A DNA stretch of 64,000 nucleotides from Pontiellaceae bacterium B1224 (GTDB lineage: Bacteria; Verrucomicrobiota; Kiritimatiellia; Kiritimatiellales; Pontiellaceae), in the NCBI GenBank assembly GCA_029432815.1, contig JAROBA010000005.1, forward strand, positions 62,001 through 126,000, written 5' to 3'. Position numbers and translations under genes: made by a program. The notes below the pieces were generated by a model, which saw only the letters and a program-made list of their open reading frames with translations, had not been told where the DNA came from and did no database searches. Positions 1 to 9,926 of this stretch are shown here, piece by piece. Positions within the stretch are counted from its first letter, which is position 1; each line of letters starts with the position of its first letter.

Positions 1-1875
1 TTCCTGCGGCGACCAGGTAAAGGCTCCCGTTTCACTATTCAGTTCCGCCCCTTCCGGCAGCCCCAGACTGCTGATCTGCTGCGCGTTTGTAGCAGCAAAA
101 TCCATCGTGATGGCTGCCCCCACATAGGCATTCATCCGCAAGGGATCATTTCCTCCGACAAAGCTCGGTGGGTTCAGCTGATTGTCGGGCCTGCGAAGGA
201 ACTGATCCAGATCTACGGTCGTTTCTGGAGATGCGATTGTATCAACAAAAATAATGTCCTCCACATGCTCAAACGGCGACATCGTATACGTAACATAGCG
301 CCACTCTGCCTGCGTATTCGGCAGCAGCCAGGGCTTTTCAAACCCTTCCATGTTGAGTGTCGCGACGCCCGTTGTCCGTATTTTCAGCCCGATAGTTTTG
401 CTGGGTGTTTTAATACTGAGCAGTGCGATACGTGCGCCTTCTTCCGAAGGCTTCACACGCAGAAAGGAATTCCCGTCCTCTTCCACAACCGATGCATTTC
501 CAAAATTGCTCGAGCGCTCCACAATCTCAACTTCATCAGGCTCCTGAACAATCTGCGGAATTCGGGCGGCTTCGCCCTCGGCCTCCGGCGGAATGAAGAT
601 CCATTCATAATCACCGCTCACCACGCGCTTTTTGAACGCTTCTTCGAAATACGGCGCAACCTCGGCGACGTTGACCCCTTTTTCGTAGGTAAAATAATAA
701 TAGATATCCCAGTAACTGAGGTCCCGAATACGGCCGCGATAGTTATCCGAAAGCCGCGTATAAATCTGTTTAATCTCTCCATTAGAATCAATATTGGAAG
801 GCGATGGGATCCAGGGCGTGTCGTAGCCCAGCATATAGCGGCTCACATATTCCGCCCCTTCCAAAAGACGGTTATTCAGGAATTCATAGGGGCCGACCGC
901 ATTCGCCGCCGTGGACACCGTTCCGCGCACCGGATCGACCTTCGTGCCCTGCGCATGCATCAACCGGGCTGTCCTGACCGCAATCTCCATATCCCCGGCG
1001 GCGTGCGCCTGATCGCGCCCCATTTCCATCAATTGCACAAAAGGTTCTTCAACCTGCTCGCCCGTAACGGCATTGACTTCCACCTTTCGGAACAGATCCC
1101 TGATCGAATACACCCACCCTTTGTTGGGAGCATCCTCATTGACTGTGAACCACTCGACCCGCTTATCATAATTCTTACGGTCGTTCAGGAAGATATAGCA
1201 CGCCATCGCACCGGCATTGGGATACCCGCTTTGATTCATAAACCAGTCGTTTGAATACATGTAGAGATCAAGACTCGGATCAATGAGATTTTTCTTTAAC
1301 GCCTTCGTATCCTTCTCGGTCCAGGCCCATTCGGGGTCCGGACTGTCCGTGTAGCGCATCAGCTCCGCAGCCATGACCACCCCCATTACGGCATAGGGTG
1401 CGTGAATATGGGATGCACCGAAGGTATCGAATTTATCGGGATCCATCTGCGACCAGAGTCGAATGATCGTCATCGCATTAACCCGATAGGCCATATCCCC
1501 GGTGAAGTAATACATCAGCGCCTGTCGGTAGGCTTTATCCCCATCAGAATCCAGTTGCCTCCTCATGCCCCGGCTGTTGAAAGCATCAGTGGCCGGTTTG
1601 GAGGGATCGCTTTTACTCTGATTAATAATACCGACTGTTTTACCCGAGTTACCGTGCGCCGCCATTTTATTAAAATGAAACAGCCACGGATCCCGCCCGG
1701 CCAACACCTGCGCCCGTGCCGTATCCAGCAACTCTTTGGTTAAACCAACACCGGGATGGGTAAATCCGTCCGTTACGGTCTCGTTAATCTGCACGCGATT
1801 CGTTGTTACAACATTCGTATCGGCAACCGCCGATACGGCAGCCCACAGCACTAATCCCAACATATATATTTTCAT
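1..1875 (-). CDS. Exported alginate-lyase-fold protein with Ig-like domain (3' end outside window)
   Basis: About 625 residues are visible; the C-terminus runs off the left edge. The ATG at 1873-1875 opens a clear signal peptide (MKIYMLGLVLWAAVSAVA). The body looks like the alpha/alpha toroid of the chondroitin AC/alginate lyase superfamily, with short motifs such as GRDPWLFHFNKMA near residue 60, ALMYYFTGD, and NQSGYPNAGAMA near residue 210. The last visible residues (GLPEGAELNSETGAFTW) are a classic putative-Ig (He_PIG) strand pattern. The likely role is periplasmic or surface cleavage of an acidic polysaccharide, but the family assignment is by fold pattern only and no catalytic residue is pinned. 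It lies 154 bp downstream of the GH95 gene, across a hairpin element, so co-transcription is uncertain. Confidence 0.7.
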   Translation of the reverse strand, partial: MKIYMLGLVLWAAVSAVADTNVVTTNRVQINETVTDGFTHPGVGLTKELLDTARAQVLAGRDPWLFHFNKMAAHGNSGKTVGIINQSKSDPSKPATDAFNSRGMRRQLDSDGDKAYRQALMYYFTGDMAYRVNAMTIIRLWSQMDPDKFDTFGASHIHAPYAVMGVVMAAELMRYTDSPDPEWAWTEKDTKALKKNLIDPSLDLYMYSNDWFMNQSGYPNAGAMACYIFLNDRKNYDKRVEWFTVNEDAPNKGWVYSIRDLFRKVEVNAVTGEQVEEPFVQLMEMGRDQAHAAGDMEIAVRTARLMHAQGTKVDPVRGTVSTAANAVGPYEFLNNRLLEGAEYVSRYMLGYDTPWIPSPSNIDSNGEIKQIYTRLSDNYRGRIRDLSYWDIYYYFTYEKGVNVAEVAPYFEEAFKKRVVSGDYEWIFIPPEAEGEAARIPQIVQEPDEVEIVERSSNFGNASVVEEDGNSFLRVKPSEEGARIALLSIKTPSKTIGLKIRTTGVATLNMEGFEKPWLLPNTQAEWRYVTYTMSPFEHVEDIIFVDTIASPETTVDLDQFLRRPDNQLNPPSFVGGNDPLRMNAYVGAAITMDFAATNAQQISSLGLPEGAELNSETGAFTWSPQE

Positions 1876-1886
1876 TCTAATTTCCC

Positions 1887-1966
1887 AAAGTAGGACAGGC
1901 TTCCCGCCTGTCTCCCGAAACGAGACTCTTTGCGTGTATGGACAGGCAGGATGCCTATCCTACTTT
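1887..1966. repeat. REP-like element with nested inverted repeats
   Basis: The outer arms AAAGTAGGACAGGC (1887-1900) and GCCTATCCTACTTT (1953-1966) pair at 13 of 14 positions. Inside, GGACAGGC pairs with GCCTGTC at 1906-1912, and GACAGGC at 1941-1947 pairs with the following GCCTATC, so one long stem or two short hairpins can form. It fills most of the gap between the GH95 gene and the downstream lyase-fold gene. It has the same outer-stem/two-hairpin architecture as the element at 8951-9035. Confidence 0.6.
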
Positions 1967-2029
1967 CAATCGAACCCGTACTCAACAATATCAGTTTTAA
2001 CTTCGTTTGTTTTCATAACTGCGAGTTTC

Positions 2030-4426
<2,397 letters not shown>

Positions 4427-4520
4427 TCAAATCCTGAGGCTTAACATTCTGCGGGGTTCAGCTCCGCGTTTAATCCGTTAGCTTTATCGCAGGAACGCCT
4501 CTCTGCCAAGCCAACTACTG

Positions 4521-4534
4521 AGAAACCTGTTACA
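4521..4534. promoter_or_regulatory. LacI-type operator-like site upstream of GH95
   Basis: AGAAACCTGTTACA shares 13 of 14 bases with TGAAACCTGTTACA at 6893-6906, and GAAACCTGTTACATT is identical at both places. The 6893 copy is an imperfect dyad (TGAAAC-CT-GTTACA) of the kind bound by LacI-family dimers. It lies about 105 bp before the GH95 start. Confidence 0.5.
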
Positions 4535-4561
4535 TTTCAGGATTTCAGACGGCTCCGTACA

Positions 4562-4591
4562 CAAAAACAACCCCGCCATATGGACGGGGTT
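4562..4591 (-). terminator. Rho-independent terminator candidate
   Basis: AACCCCG...CGGGGTT with a CCATATGG core forms an almost perfect palindrome. Read on the minus strand it is followed by GTTTTTGT. It would end the transcript of the FN3/discoidin gene some 300 bp after its stop codon, and so insulate the GH95 promoter. Confidence 0.55.
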
Positions 4592-4730
4592 GAAATTGCA
4601 GTCCCGCCTCCTGGGCGAAACGTTTCATTATATCCGTATTGATAAGGAATGAATTTTTCCTTTCTTATATCATTTAAAAACGTTCCGAACTTAAGTCCTT
4701 GTCGAAAAATGATGGCGTACTAACTGAAAT

Positions 4731-4802
4731 CGTCCTCGTCCATCCTCCTCGTTCTCGATCATGGGATTCGAGGACGAGGACGACGAAGAAAACGAGGACG
4801 AG
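4731..4802. repeat. Imperfect inverted repeat of CTCGTC / GAGGACGAG units
   Basis: The left half is made of CGTCCTCGTC-CTCCTCGTTCTCGA and the right half of TTCGAGGACGAGGACGACG-AACGAGGACGAG, centred on ATCATGGGA. The arms can pair over more than 20 bases with some slippage. It is non-coding here. Its function is unknown. Confidence 0.6.
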
Positions 4803-4846
4803 CTTAACTTTTATGCCTATCAGTTTTGCCAGTTGGTATTACTCCC

Positions 4847-4884
4847 CCTCAAACCGCCGGAAGTTATCTCCGGCAAGTTTGAGG
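4847..4884. other. Hairpin just after the stop codon of the 4895-6745 gene
   Basis: CCTCAAAC at 4847-4854 pairs with GTTTGAGG at 4877-4884, and an inner CCGG/CCGG pair strengthens the stem. No T-run follows on either strand, so it is more likely a 3'-end stabiliser or weak terminator than a standard rho-independent terminator. Confidence 0.5.
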
Positions 4885-4894
4885 TCGTTTCAAC

Positions 4895-6745
4895 TTACTC
4901 AACACCAACGCGGTAGAACATCATATTCGCACCGCTGGCGGTGTTGGTATGCGATGTTTCAACCGCCATGCCCATGATATTGGTGACGATCACACTTGGT
5001 GTTCCGTTCACTAAGTCAGTGTTGGCCGAGATGCTGTAGCTTTTGCCTTCAACGGACTGCCACGAAATCACCAATCCATTGGTCGTGCTCACCAGCGAAT
5101 TGAGCTCAAGCAACGACATGGAATTGGTCGGATCGGTACCGGCAACATATTCTTCCCATGTTTTAAAACCATCGACATCGTTGTCGACTTCATCATCCGC
5201 TTCACCGAGGCCGTGATCGGTCAACCAGTACTTTGGTGTACCGTGCGCGGTAAAATCGCTCGCTTTGACGAAGTCAAGCTCAGCCATATAGTACAGGTTC
5301 CAGGTACCGCTAGTCAGCCGCACATACCGGAAGGTATCCGTGGACTCAATCGGCACCTCGTTCCATGCGCCCATCACGGCATTGGTGGTCAGTACCCAAA
5401 GATCAACCGCGTCGGAGAAGTCCTCATTGTTTGATCCTTGAATGATGCCGCCCTCGCTTCTGATAAGGGCGCGAGCCATAGTGTTGGTTGTTCCTGTGTA
5501 GGTATCCATCGTATTCGCCCATGAATCATTCCGGAGGAAATAGCGAAGCTTGACAATTTCCTGCTCATTCCCTTCGCCGAAGTCGAGCCCCACATAACCC
5601 TTGGCATTCAGATCATAGAAGGTAGTTACATCACCATCAAAAGCCTTATAGATTGAACGATCCGGATTATTATTTTCGGTACCGAAAACCACATATTGCG
5701 AAGGCCGCGCAGTCGCAGAAACGGACAACGAACCTTCCCCATACTCATTTACGCCGGAAACCTTGTAATAATAGTCCAGACCATTCGTGACAGCACTGTC
5801 TACATACATGTTTGTCATAATACCGGTGGCGAGCTCAGTGTAATTTGTATCCGCTTCCAGGGAGCGGTAGATGTTGTATCCCAAGGTTGTCAACCCTTCC
5901 TCGGTCCAGGATAGGGTCACCACATTAGGTGGACTGGCTGATGCAGCCAAGTCACGGACCGCTCCAGGTACTGTGGGCGTGTACTCTTCCACCGAAAACT
6001 CACTGAACGTGGTCGTACCGTTCCCCCCGAAAAAGATTCGCGCCGTTGTGTCACCGATGAAACTCAGGCCGGATACGTCTGCACTGAGAGTTTGATCGAT
6101 ACCGGTGAAGCGCGTGCCATCGCTTTCCCACACATCGACCTCGAATGTCAAAACACCGGTCTGGGCGACGTACGTCAAATAAACATCAACCCCGGGGCCG
6201 ACGATAGCTGAACCTGTGACCACCGCTGTTGATCGACCGGTAAGGATCTGGGCATTTCTGCCGCTATGGCCATGCGTCCAGCGAATACGAAAGTTGTCCT
6301 GAGGCCCGGGCTCATAATAGTACGCAGTATTCCCTTCGCCATATCCCAATCCCACGTGAATCCAGTTTTGGCCGGGATCCCCCGCTGCAGGCGCTTCCAC
6401 CGCAACGTGCGCTTTCCAGCTGTTGGTAGAATAACCGCCGAATTTTGTGCGGATATAGCTGCGGACATTATCCGAGTCGTTCGTGGTTACCGAGTAATCG
6501 ACAGCATCATAAATCGTTGCTCCCGCGATTGTGTTCGTGCGATCCGATCCATAGACCTGGATGATTGGATCACTTGAAAAGCCCCATACACCATCGGGCC
6601 CGTTACTGAAGTCAAAACGGTTACTCACAGATGTTCCATCGGTCAAATCATCTGAAAAGAAAACCTCCTGCGCATTCGCTGAGTGCAACGCTGTAACCGC
6701 TACCGCACACACTACAAGTAAACTTCTTTTTACATGCATTTTCAT
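4895..6745 (-). CDS. Exported FN3/discoidin multidomain protein with TSP3-type tail
   Basis: 616 residues. A signal peptide (residues 1-25, ending HSANA) is followed by a LamG-like beta-sandwich (~30-255). Next come an FN3 domain (~257-345, with TLSWTEEGLTTLGYNIYRS), an F5/8 type C (discoidin-like) domain (~350-495, with YKAFDGDVTTFYDLNA), a short TSP3/EF-hand-like stretch (DNDVDGFKTWEEYVAGTDP, ~517-536) and a C-terminal module ending MFYRVGVE. No catalytic domain is recognised, so it is probably a carbohydrate-binding or surface protein. The tail module recurs in the proteins at 33076, 47264 and 58467 and may be an export or anchoring unit; this is inference. It is divergent from the LacI-type regulator and shares a 200-bp control region with it. 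Confidence 0.75.
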   Translation of the reverse strand: MKMHVKRSLLVVCAVAVTALHSANAQEVFFSDDLTDGTSVSNRFDFSNGPDGVWGFSSDPIIQVYGSDRTNTIAGATIYDAVDYSVTTNDSDNVRSYIRTKFGGYSTNSWKAHVAVEAPAAGDPGQNWIHVGLGYGEGNTAYYYEPGPQDNFRIRWTHGHSGRNAQILTGRSTAVVTGSAIVGPGVDVYLTYVAQTGVLTFEVDVWESDGTRFTGIDQTLSADVSGLSFIGDTTARIFFGGNGTTTFSEFSVEEYTPTVPGAVRDLAASASPPNVVTLSWTEEGLTTLGYNIYRSLEADTNYTELATGIMTNMYVDSAVTNGLDYYYKVSGVNEYGEGSLSVSATARPSQYVVFGTENNNPDRSIYKAFDGDVTTFYDLNAKGYVGLDFGEGNEQEIVKLRYFLRNDSWANTMDTYTGTTNTMARALIRSEGGIIQGSNNEDFSDAVDLWVLTTNAVMGAWNEVPIESTDTFRYVRLTSGTWNLYYMAELDFVKASDFTAHGTPKYWLTDHGLGEADDEVDNDVDGFKTWEEYVAGTDPTNSMSLLELNSLVSTTNGLVISWQSVEGKSYSISANTDLVNGTPSVIVTNIMGMAVETSHTNTASGANMMFYRVGVE

Positions 6746-6892
6746 ACTCCTCCCGTTTGTTTGTTTCGACTACCTGAGTTCGTGCCGCCCCTCTGCGCTA
6801 TGTCATGACCTCTGTTATTCATAACAAGCTATTTAGGAGCTTCGCACCAATACATATGTACGGTCACCGATAAACAGGCAAGATAAACTCAA

Positions 6893-6906
6893 TGAAACCT
6901 GTTACA
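6893..6906. promoter_or_regulatory. LacI-type operator-like site between divergent genes
   Basis: TGAAACCTGTTACA is an imperfect dyad (10 of 14 positions symmetric) in the gap between the discoidin gene and the LacI-type gene. The same 15-bp core stands upstream of GH95. This position suits autoregulation, and also control of the divergent gene. Confidence 0.5.
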
Positions 6907-6948
6907 TTATTGATATTAATCCTAAATAAATCTGCTAGAATGAATTTC

Positions 6949-8013
6949 ATGAGTAGTAAACAAAGCAACGACGAGAGCAAAAAAACACCGAAAAGAATCA
7001 GCCTTCGCGATATTGCCGGCGAATTAGGTATTTCCCATGTTACAGTCTCGAGGGCCCTGCGCAACATGCCGAATGTATCTCCGGAGCTCAAAGTGCGAAT
7101 TCAGGTACAGGCGGAAACCATGGGCTATGTGCCCGATCCGTTATTAGCCTCCCTATCCAGCTACAGCAGAACCGGAAAATCCAAGGCAGTGCAGGCCGAA
7201 TTGGCATGGATCAACACCTGGGAACCGCCCGAACGGCTCCGTCAATACAGGGAATTTGACCTGTATTGGAAGGGTGCCTCGGATAACGCAAAGCGTATGG
7301 GCTATCAACTCGAGCCATTCAATCTCAGCGAAATCCCTTTGAGGCGTCTGAAAACCATTTTTAGGACCCGGAACATCCAGGGTATCCTGCTGCCCCCCCT
7401 TGGCGCTCCCACAACGCTCCTGGACGAATTCAACTGGAGCGATTTTTCCGTCGTCCGTTTCGGGCAGGCTATCCCGCAACCGCACGCGCACCTGGTAAGC
7501 AGCTCCCAGTTCGAAAATGCCATGCTGGCCTTCGATCACATTCGTGATCTTGGTTATCAAAGAATTGGATGCATATGTGAATATGCACGGATGCGTTTTT
7601 TCGGCAGCGGCTATTCCTGGGCCCAGCGAGCACTTCCCTCCGCACAACAGCTCCCCCTGCTCACTAAAAATCCGACGCACAGTTCTGAACAAACGCAACG
7701 TGAATTGGACGTGTGGCTTCGCCGACACAAACCCGATGCCATTTTTACCGATGACACTGAAGTCCGTGGCATGCTGATTAATCTGGGCTATCGTATCCCC
7801 GAGGATATCGGGCTTGCCACCACCAGCGTTCATGATACCGACATTGATGCAGGGATTGACCAGCAGCCCTACGAGATCGGCTGGGCCGCCATTCGCATGC
7901 TGACCTCTCTGATTCACGAAAGAGCCCTCGGCCTGCCCGACTGCCAAAGCGAACTTCTCATCGAGGGGATATGGATCGACGGCTCCATGCTCCCTCAAAA
8001 GCATAAAGCATAA
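6949..8013 (+). CDS. LacI family transcriptional regulator
   Basis: The only supported plus-strand gene. The helix-turn-helix reads ISLRDIAGELGISHVTVSRA, about 15 residues after the chosen start, followed by the hinge segment MGYVPDPLLASL typical of LacI. The rest (~65-350) is a periplasmic-binding-protein-like effector domain, with DHIRDLGYQRIG and the C-terminal PEDIGLATTSVHD pattern. Family role: a dimeric repressor or activator responding to a sugar. I chose the ATG at 6949 (MSSKQSN), but in-frame ATGs exist at 6940 and 6892; the operator-like site at 6893 argues against the last. No clear Shine-Dalgarno is seen. It ends 6 bp from the convergent GH43 gene. Probable targets are GH95 (site at 4521), the divergent discoidin gene and itself. 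Confidence 0.92.
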   Translation: MSSKQSNDESKKTPKRISLRDIAGELGISHVTVSRALRNMPNVSPELKVRIQVQAETMGYVPDPLLASLSSYSRTGKSKAVQAELAWINTWEPPERLRQYREFDLYWKGASDNAKRMGYQLEPFNLSEIPLRRLKTIFRTRNIQGILLPPLGAPTTLLDEFNWSDFSVVRFGQAIPQPHAHLVSSSQFENAMLAFDHIRDLGYQRIGCICEYARMRFFGSGYSWAQRALPSAQQLPLLTKNPTHSSEQTQRELDVWLRRHKPDAIFTDDTEVRGMLINLGYRIPEDIGLATTSVHDTDIDAGIDQQPYEIGWAAIRMLTSLIHERALGLPDCQSELLIEGIWIDGSMLPQKHKA

Positions 8014-8019
8014 AACGGG

Positions 8020-8922
8020 TTACCCCTTAAGTCGTAAGCCGCCTTCAGTCTCTTCGATTGGAATGAAGATCGGGCGCTCATCCGGCGTATTATTCGGGCT
8101 GTGGAACGTCAGCATCAATTGTCCCTCCAGGGTTTGGAAAATCATACCGTGCCCGCCGTCCTTTCCCCATAGCGGTTCATCCACCTGTTTCCAGGGACCG
8201 GAAATGTTGCCCGAGTCCGACAATGCAACGCCCATGGCATATCCCTGATCGCCCATGCTCGACCAAAGCATCGCCAACGTACCGCTTTCCAGACGATGGA
8301 AGGACGGTCCGTCGGTCACATAGGCCGGCATGCGGTGGCGCTCGCCGTCGTCTTCAATCGGCCAGTCTTTCAGTTGACGCACCCACTTGGCTTCCGTGGC
8401 ATCGAATAGAAAGACCGGTTTTCCGACAGCTTCTTTCAAATCGTCCGACAACGGCATCGCGCAAATGGAGCCGTTATGCACCTGCGTCCATTCATGGCAG
8501 AACACGATCCACGGCAGATCTTCGTCATCCACAAACAACGTGCCGTCCAGGCACTCCCAGTGTTGCGGTGTGACCGGTCGATCTGTCAGCGGCGCATACG
8601 GCCCTTCAATGAAATCTGACACGAGGATCTGCGTACCGCGATATTTTCGCTCCGCCTTGAATGTAGCGAACATATAAAACCGACCGTTATATTCGTGCAC
8701 TTCCGGCGCCCAGAAGTTTTTCGTCGCCCAGAAATCATCCGAAGGTCGGAATGCTTCAATCGGCCCTTCCCAGTTTTCAAGGTCTTGGCTTTTGTAGCAG
8801 TCGAAGCCGGTGCCCGGCGGCAGCCAGCAGTTTTTATCCGTGGTGCCGAACATGTAGTAGATGCCCTCATCTTTCATCGGCACAATGAACGGGTCTCGAA
8901 TCTGAATTTCGTGTGTTTTCAT
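8020..8922 (-). CDS. Cytoplasmic GH43-type five-bladed beta-propeller glycosidase
   Basis: 300 residues without a signal peptide, unlike nearly all its neighbours, so probably cytoplasmic. IRDPFIVPM at the N-terminus carries the expected catalytic-base Asp. WAPEVHEYNGRFYMF (~70) and WECLDGTLFVDDE (~123) match the second blade and the Asp that tunes the acid. The position usually holding the acid Glu reads TDGPSFHRLE (~210), that is Asp instead of Glu, a variant I recall from a subset of GH43-like proteins. Likely role: release of a pentose or galactose-type sugar from imported oligosaccharides. It is the last gene of the run 16872 to 8020 but is separated from the lipoprotein gene by a 124-bp gap holding a cruciform-like element. 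Confidence 0.8.
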   Translation of the reverse strand: MKTHEIQIRDPFIVPMKDEGIYYMFGTTDKNCWLPPGTGFDCYKSQDLENWEGPIEAFRPSDDFWATKNFWAPEVHEYNGRFYMFATFKAERKYRGTQILVSDFIEGPYAPLTDRPVTPQHWECLDGTLFVDDEDLPWIVFCHEWTQVHNGSICAMPLSDDLKEAVGKPVFLFDATEAKWVRQLKDWPIEDDGERHRMPAYVTDGPSFHRLESGTLAMLWSSMGDQGYAMGVALSDSGNISGPWKQVDEPLWGKDGGHGMIFQTLEGQLMLTFHSPNNTPDERPIFIPIEETEGGLRLKG

Positions 8923-8950
8923 TTCTTCTTCCTGTGATTCATAATTCTCG

Positions 8951-9035
8951 TTGTAGGGCTGGAACGGTTAAGCTTGCGAGATCTTCCAGCCGCACGGCGG
9001 AAAGGCATCGTTCCTCAGCCATTTCCGCCCTACAA
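8951..9035. repeat. REP-like three-way-junction element
   Basis: The outer arms TTGTAGGGC (8951-8959) and GCCCTACAA (9027-9035) are perfect. Inside lie two hairpins, GGCTGGAA/TTCCAGCC (8957-8991) and GGCGGAAA/TTTCCGCC (8996-9029). Together they can fold as a cruciform or RNA three-way junction. It sits between the DUF6250 and GH43 genes and has the same plan as the element at 1887-1966, with a TAGG outer stem. Confidence 0.65.
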
Positions 9036-9046
9036 TTTAAAACGCC

Positions 9047-9901
9047 TCATCGAGGCTCCAGCTGATAAACGCTGAGGTTTCGGTACTGGTGATGCGTGCG
9101 CACAAGGCGGAAGCCGAAGTAGCCTTCGGTGAAAGGCGGATACGCTTCGCGCGTGTAAACCGCTTCGTTTTGAACCGGCTTTCCGTCCGGGCGGTCCTCG
9201 GACATGATTTTGTCCCCATACTTGATTTCGTAAACGAGTTTTCCATCCTGAATGTACTGGACCAGTCCGTCGCAGGCCACCAGTTGGATCGTATGCCACT
9301 TGCCGGGAACGAGCAGATGTTCCGGATTATTATCCTGATCATTCAGCGCAATGTGCGGGATATCCTTTCCGTCGATCCAACGCGGATAGCGGCGAAAACG
9401 CGTGGTCGTGTTATAGCCGCCGCCTGTGCTGGCATAATACCCGTCCATTTCATGATAGCTCACAAAATCGCCGTTATAGTGCGTTTCGGTCTCTTCCAGC
9501 ACCGCGTCAAAATTCCGAGGATCGGAACAGTGCCAGAAATTATTCATATCGGTGGCAACGATGTCTGAGCCATCGATGGTTTCCAACGGACAGCGCGCCT
9601 GATAGACAATCGCAATCGGTCCTACAAACTTCTGTTTCAACCAGGCCGTGCACCCCATCGCCGGCATAAAGAGGTCCATCATGCCATCGCCCATTTCCAC
9701 AATAGCCTCGGCATCCGACTCCGTGTTCTCCGACATCTGAAGCACCCAGTTTTCGGGATCGCTGAAATCCGTGGAGTAGAGCTTTTCACCGACCGTGAAT
9801 GTCTCCACCCCCGCCCCCATCACTATAGGCTTGGTGGTGGTTGCGCATCCCGCGCTGATCGCGGCCAATGCACCTAGAAAAATCCAACTCAACTTTTTCA
9901 T
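9047..9901 (-). CDS. Lipoprotein with DUF6250-type concanavalin-like domain
   Basis: 284 residues. The N-terminus (MKKLSWIFLGALAAISAGC) is a lipoprotein signal with lipobox SAGC, so the mature protein should be lipid-anchored. The body matches what I know of DUF6250: YSTDFSDPENW near residue 43, a VYQARCPLE strand, DMNNFWHCSDP (~117), the hallmark NTTTRFRRYP (~164), HLLVPGKWHTIQLVA (~195) and the closing GYFGFRLVRTHHQYRNLSVYQL. The fold is expected to be a concanavalin A-like jelly roll. Members are found beside polysaccharide lyases and are suspected lyases or sugar-binding proteins. It starts 25 bp after the GH2 gene in the same transcription unit. Confidence 0.75.
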   Translation of the reverse strand: MKKLSWIFLGALAAISAGCATTTKPIVMGAGVETFTVGEKLYSTDFSDPENWVLQMSENTESDAEAIVEMGDGMMDLFMPAMGCTAWLKQKFVGPIAIVYQARCPLETIDGSDIVATDMNNFWHCSDPRNFDAVLEETETHYNGDFVSYHEMDGYYASTGGGYNTTTRFRRYPRWIDGKDIPHIALNDQDNNPEHLLVPGKWHTIQLVACDGLVQYIQDGKLVYEIKYGDKIMSEDRPDGKPVQNEAVYTREAYPPFTEGYFGFRLVRTHHQYRNLSVYQLEPR

Positions 9902-9926
9902 ATTAACACCTCTCCTTTTTAGCTCA

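Noticed and set aside
4699-4977. A 92-codon plus-strand frame over the CTCGTC/GAGGAC tract
   Set aside because: Low-complexity translation of the inverted repeat and of the 3' end of the opposing gene.
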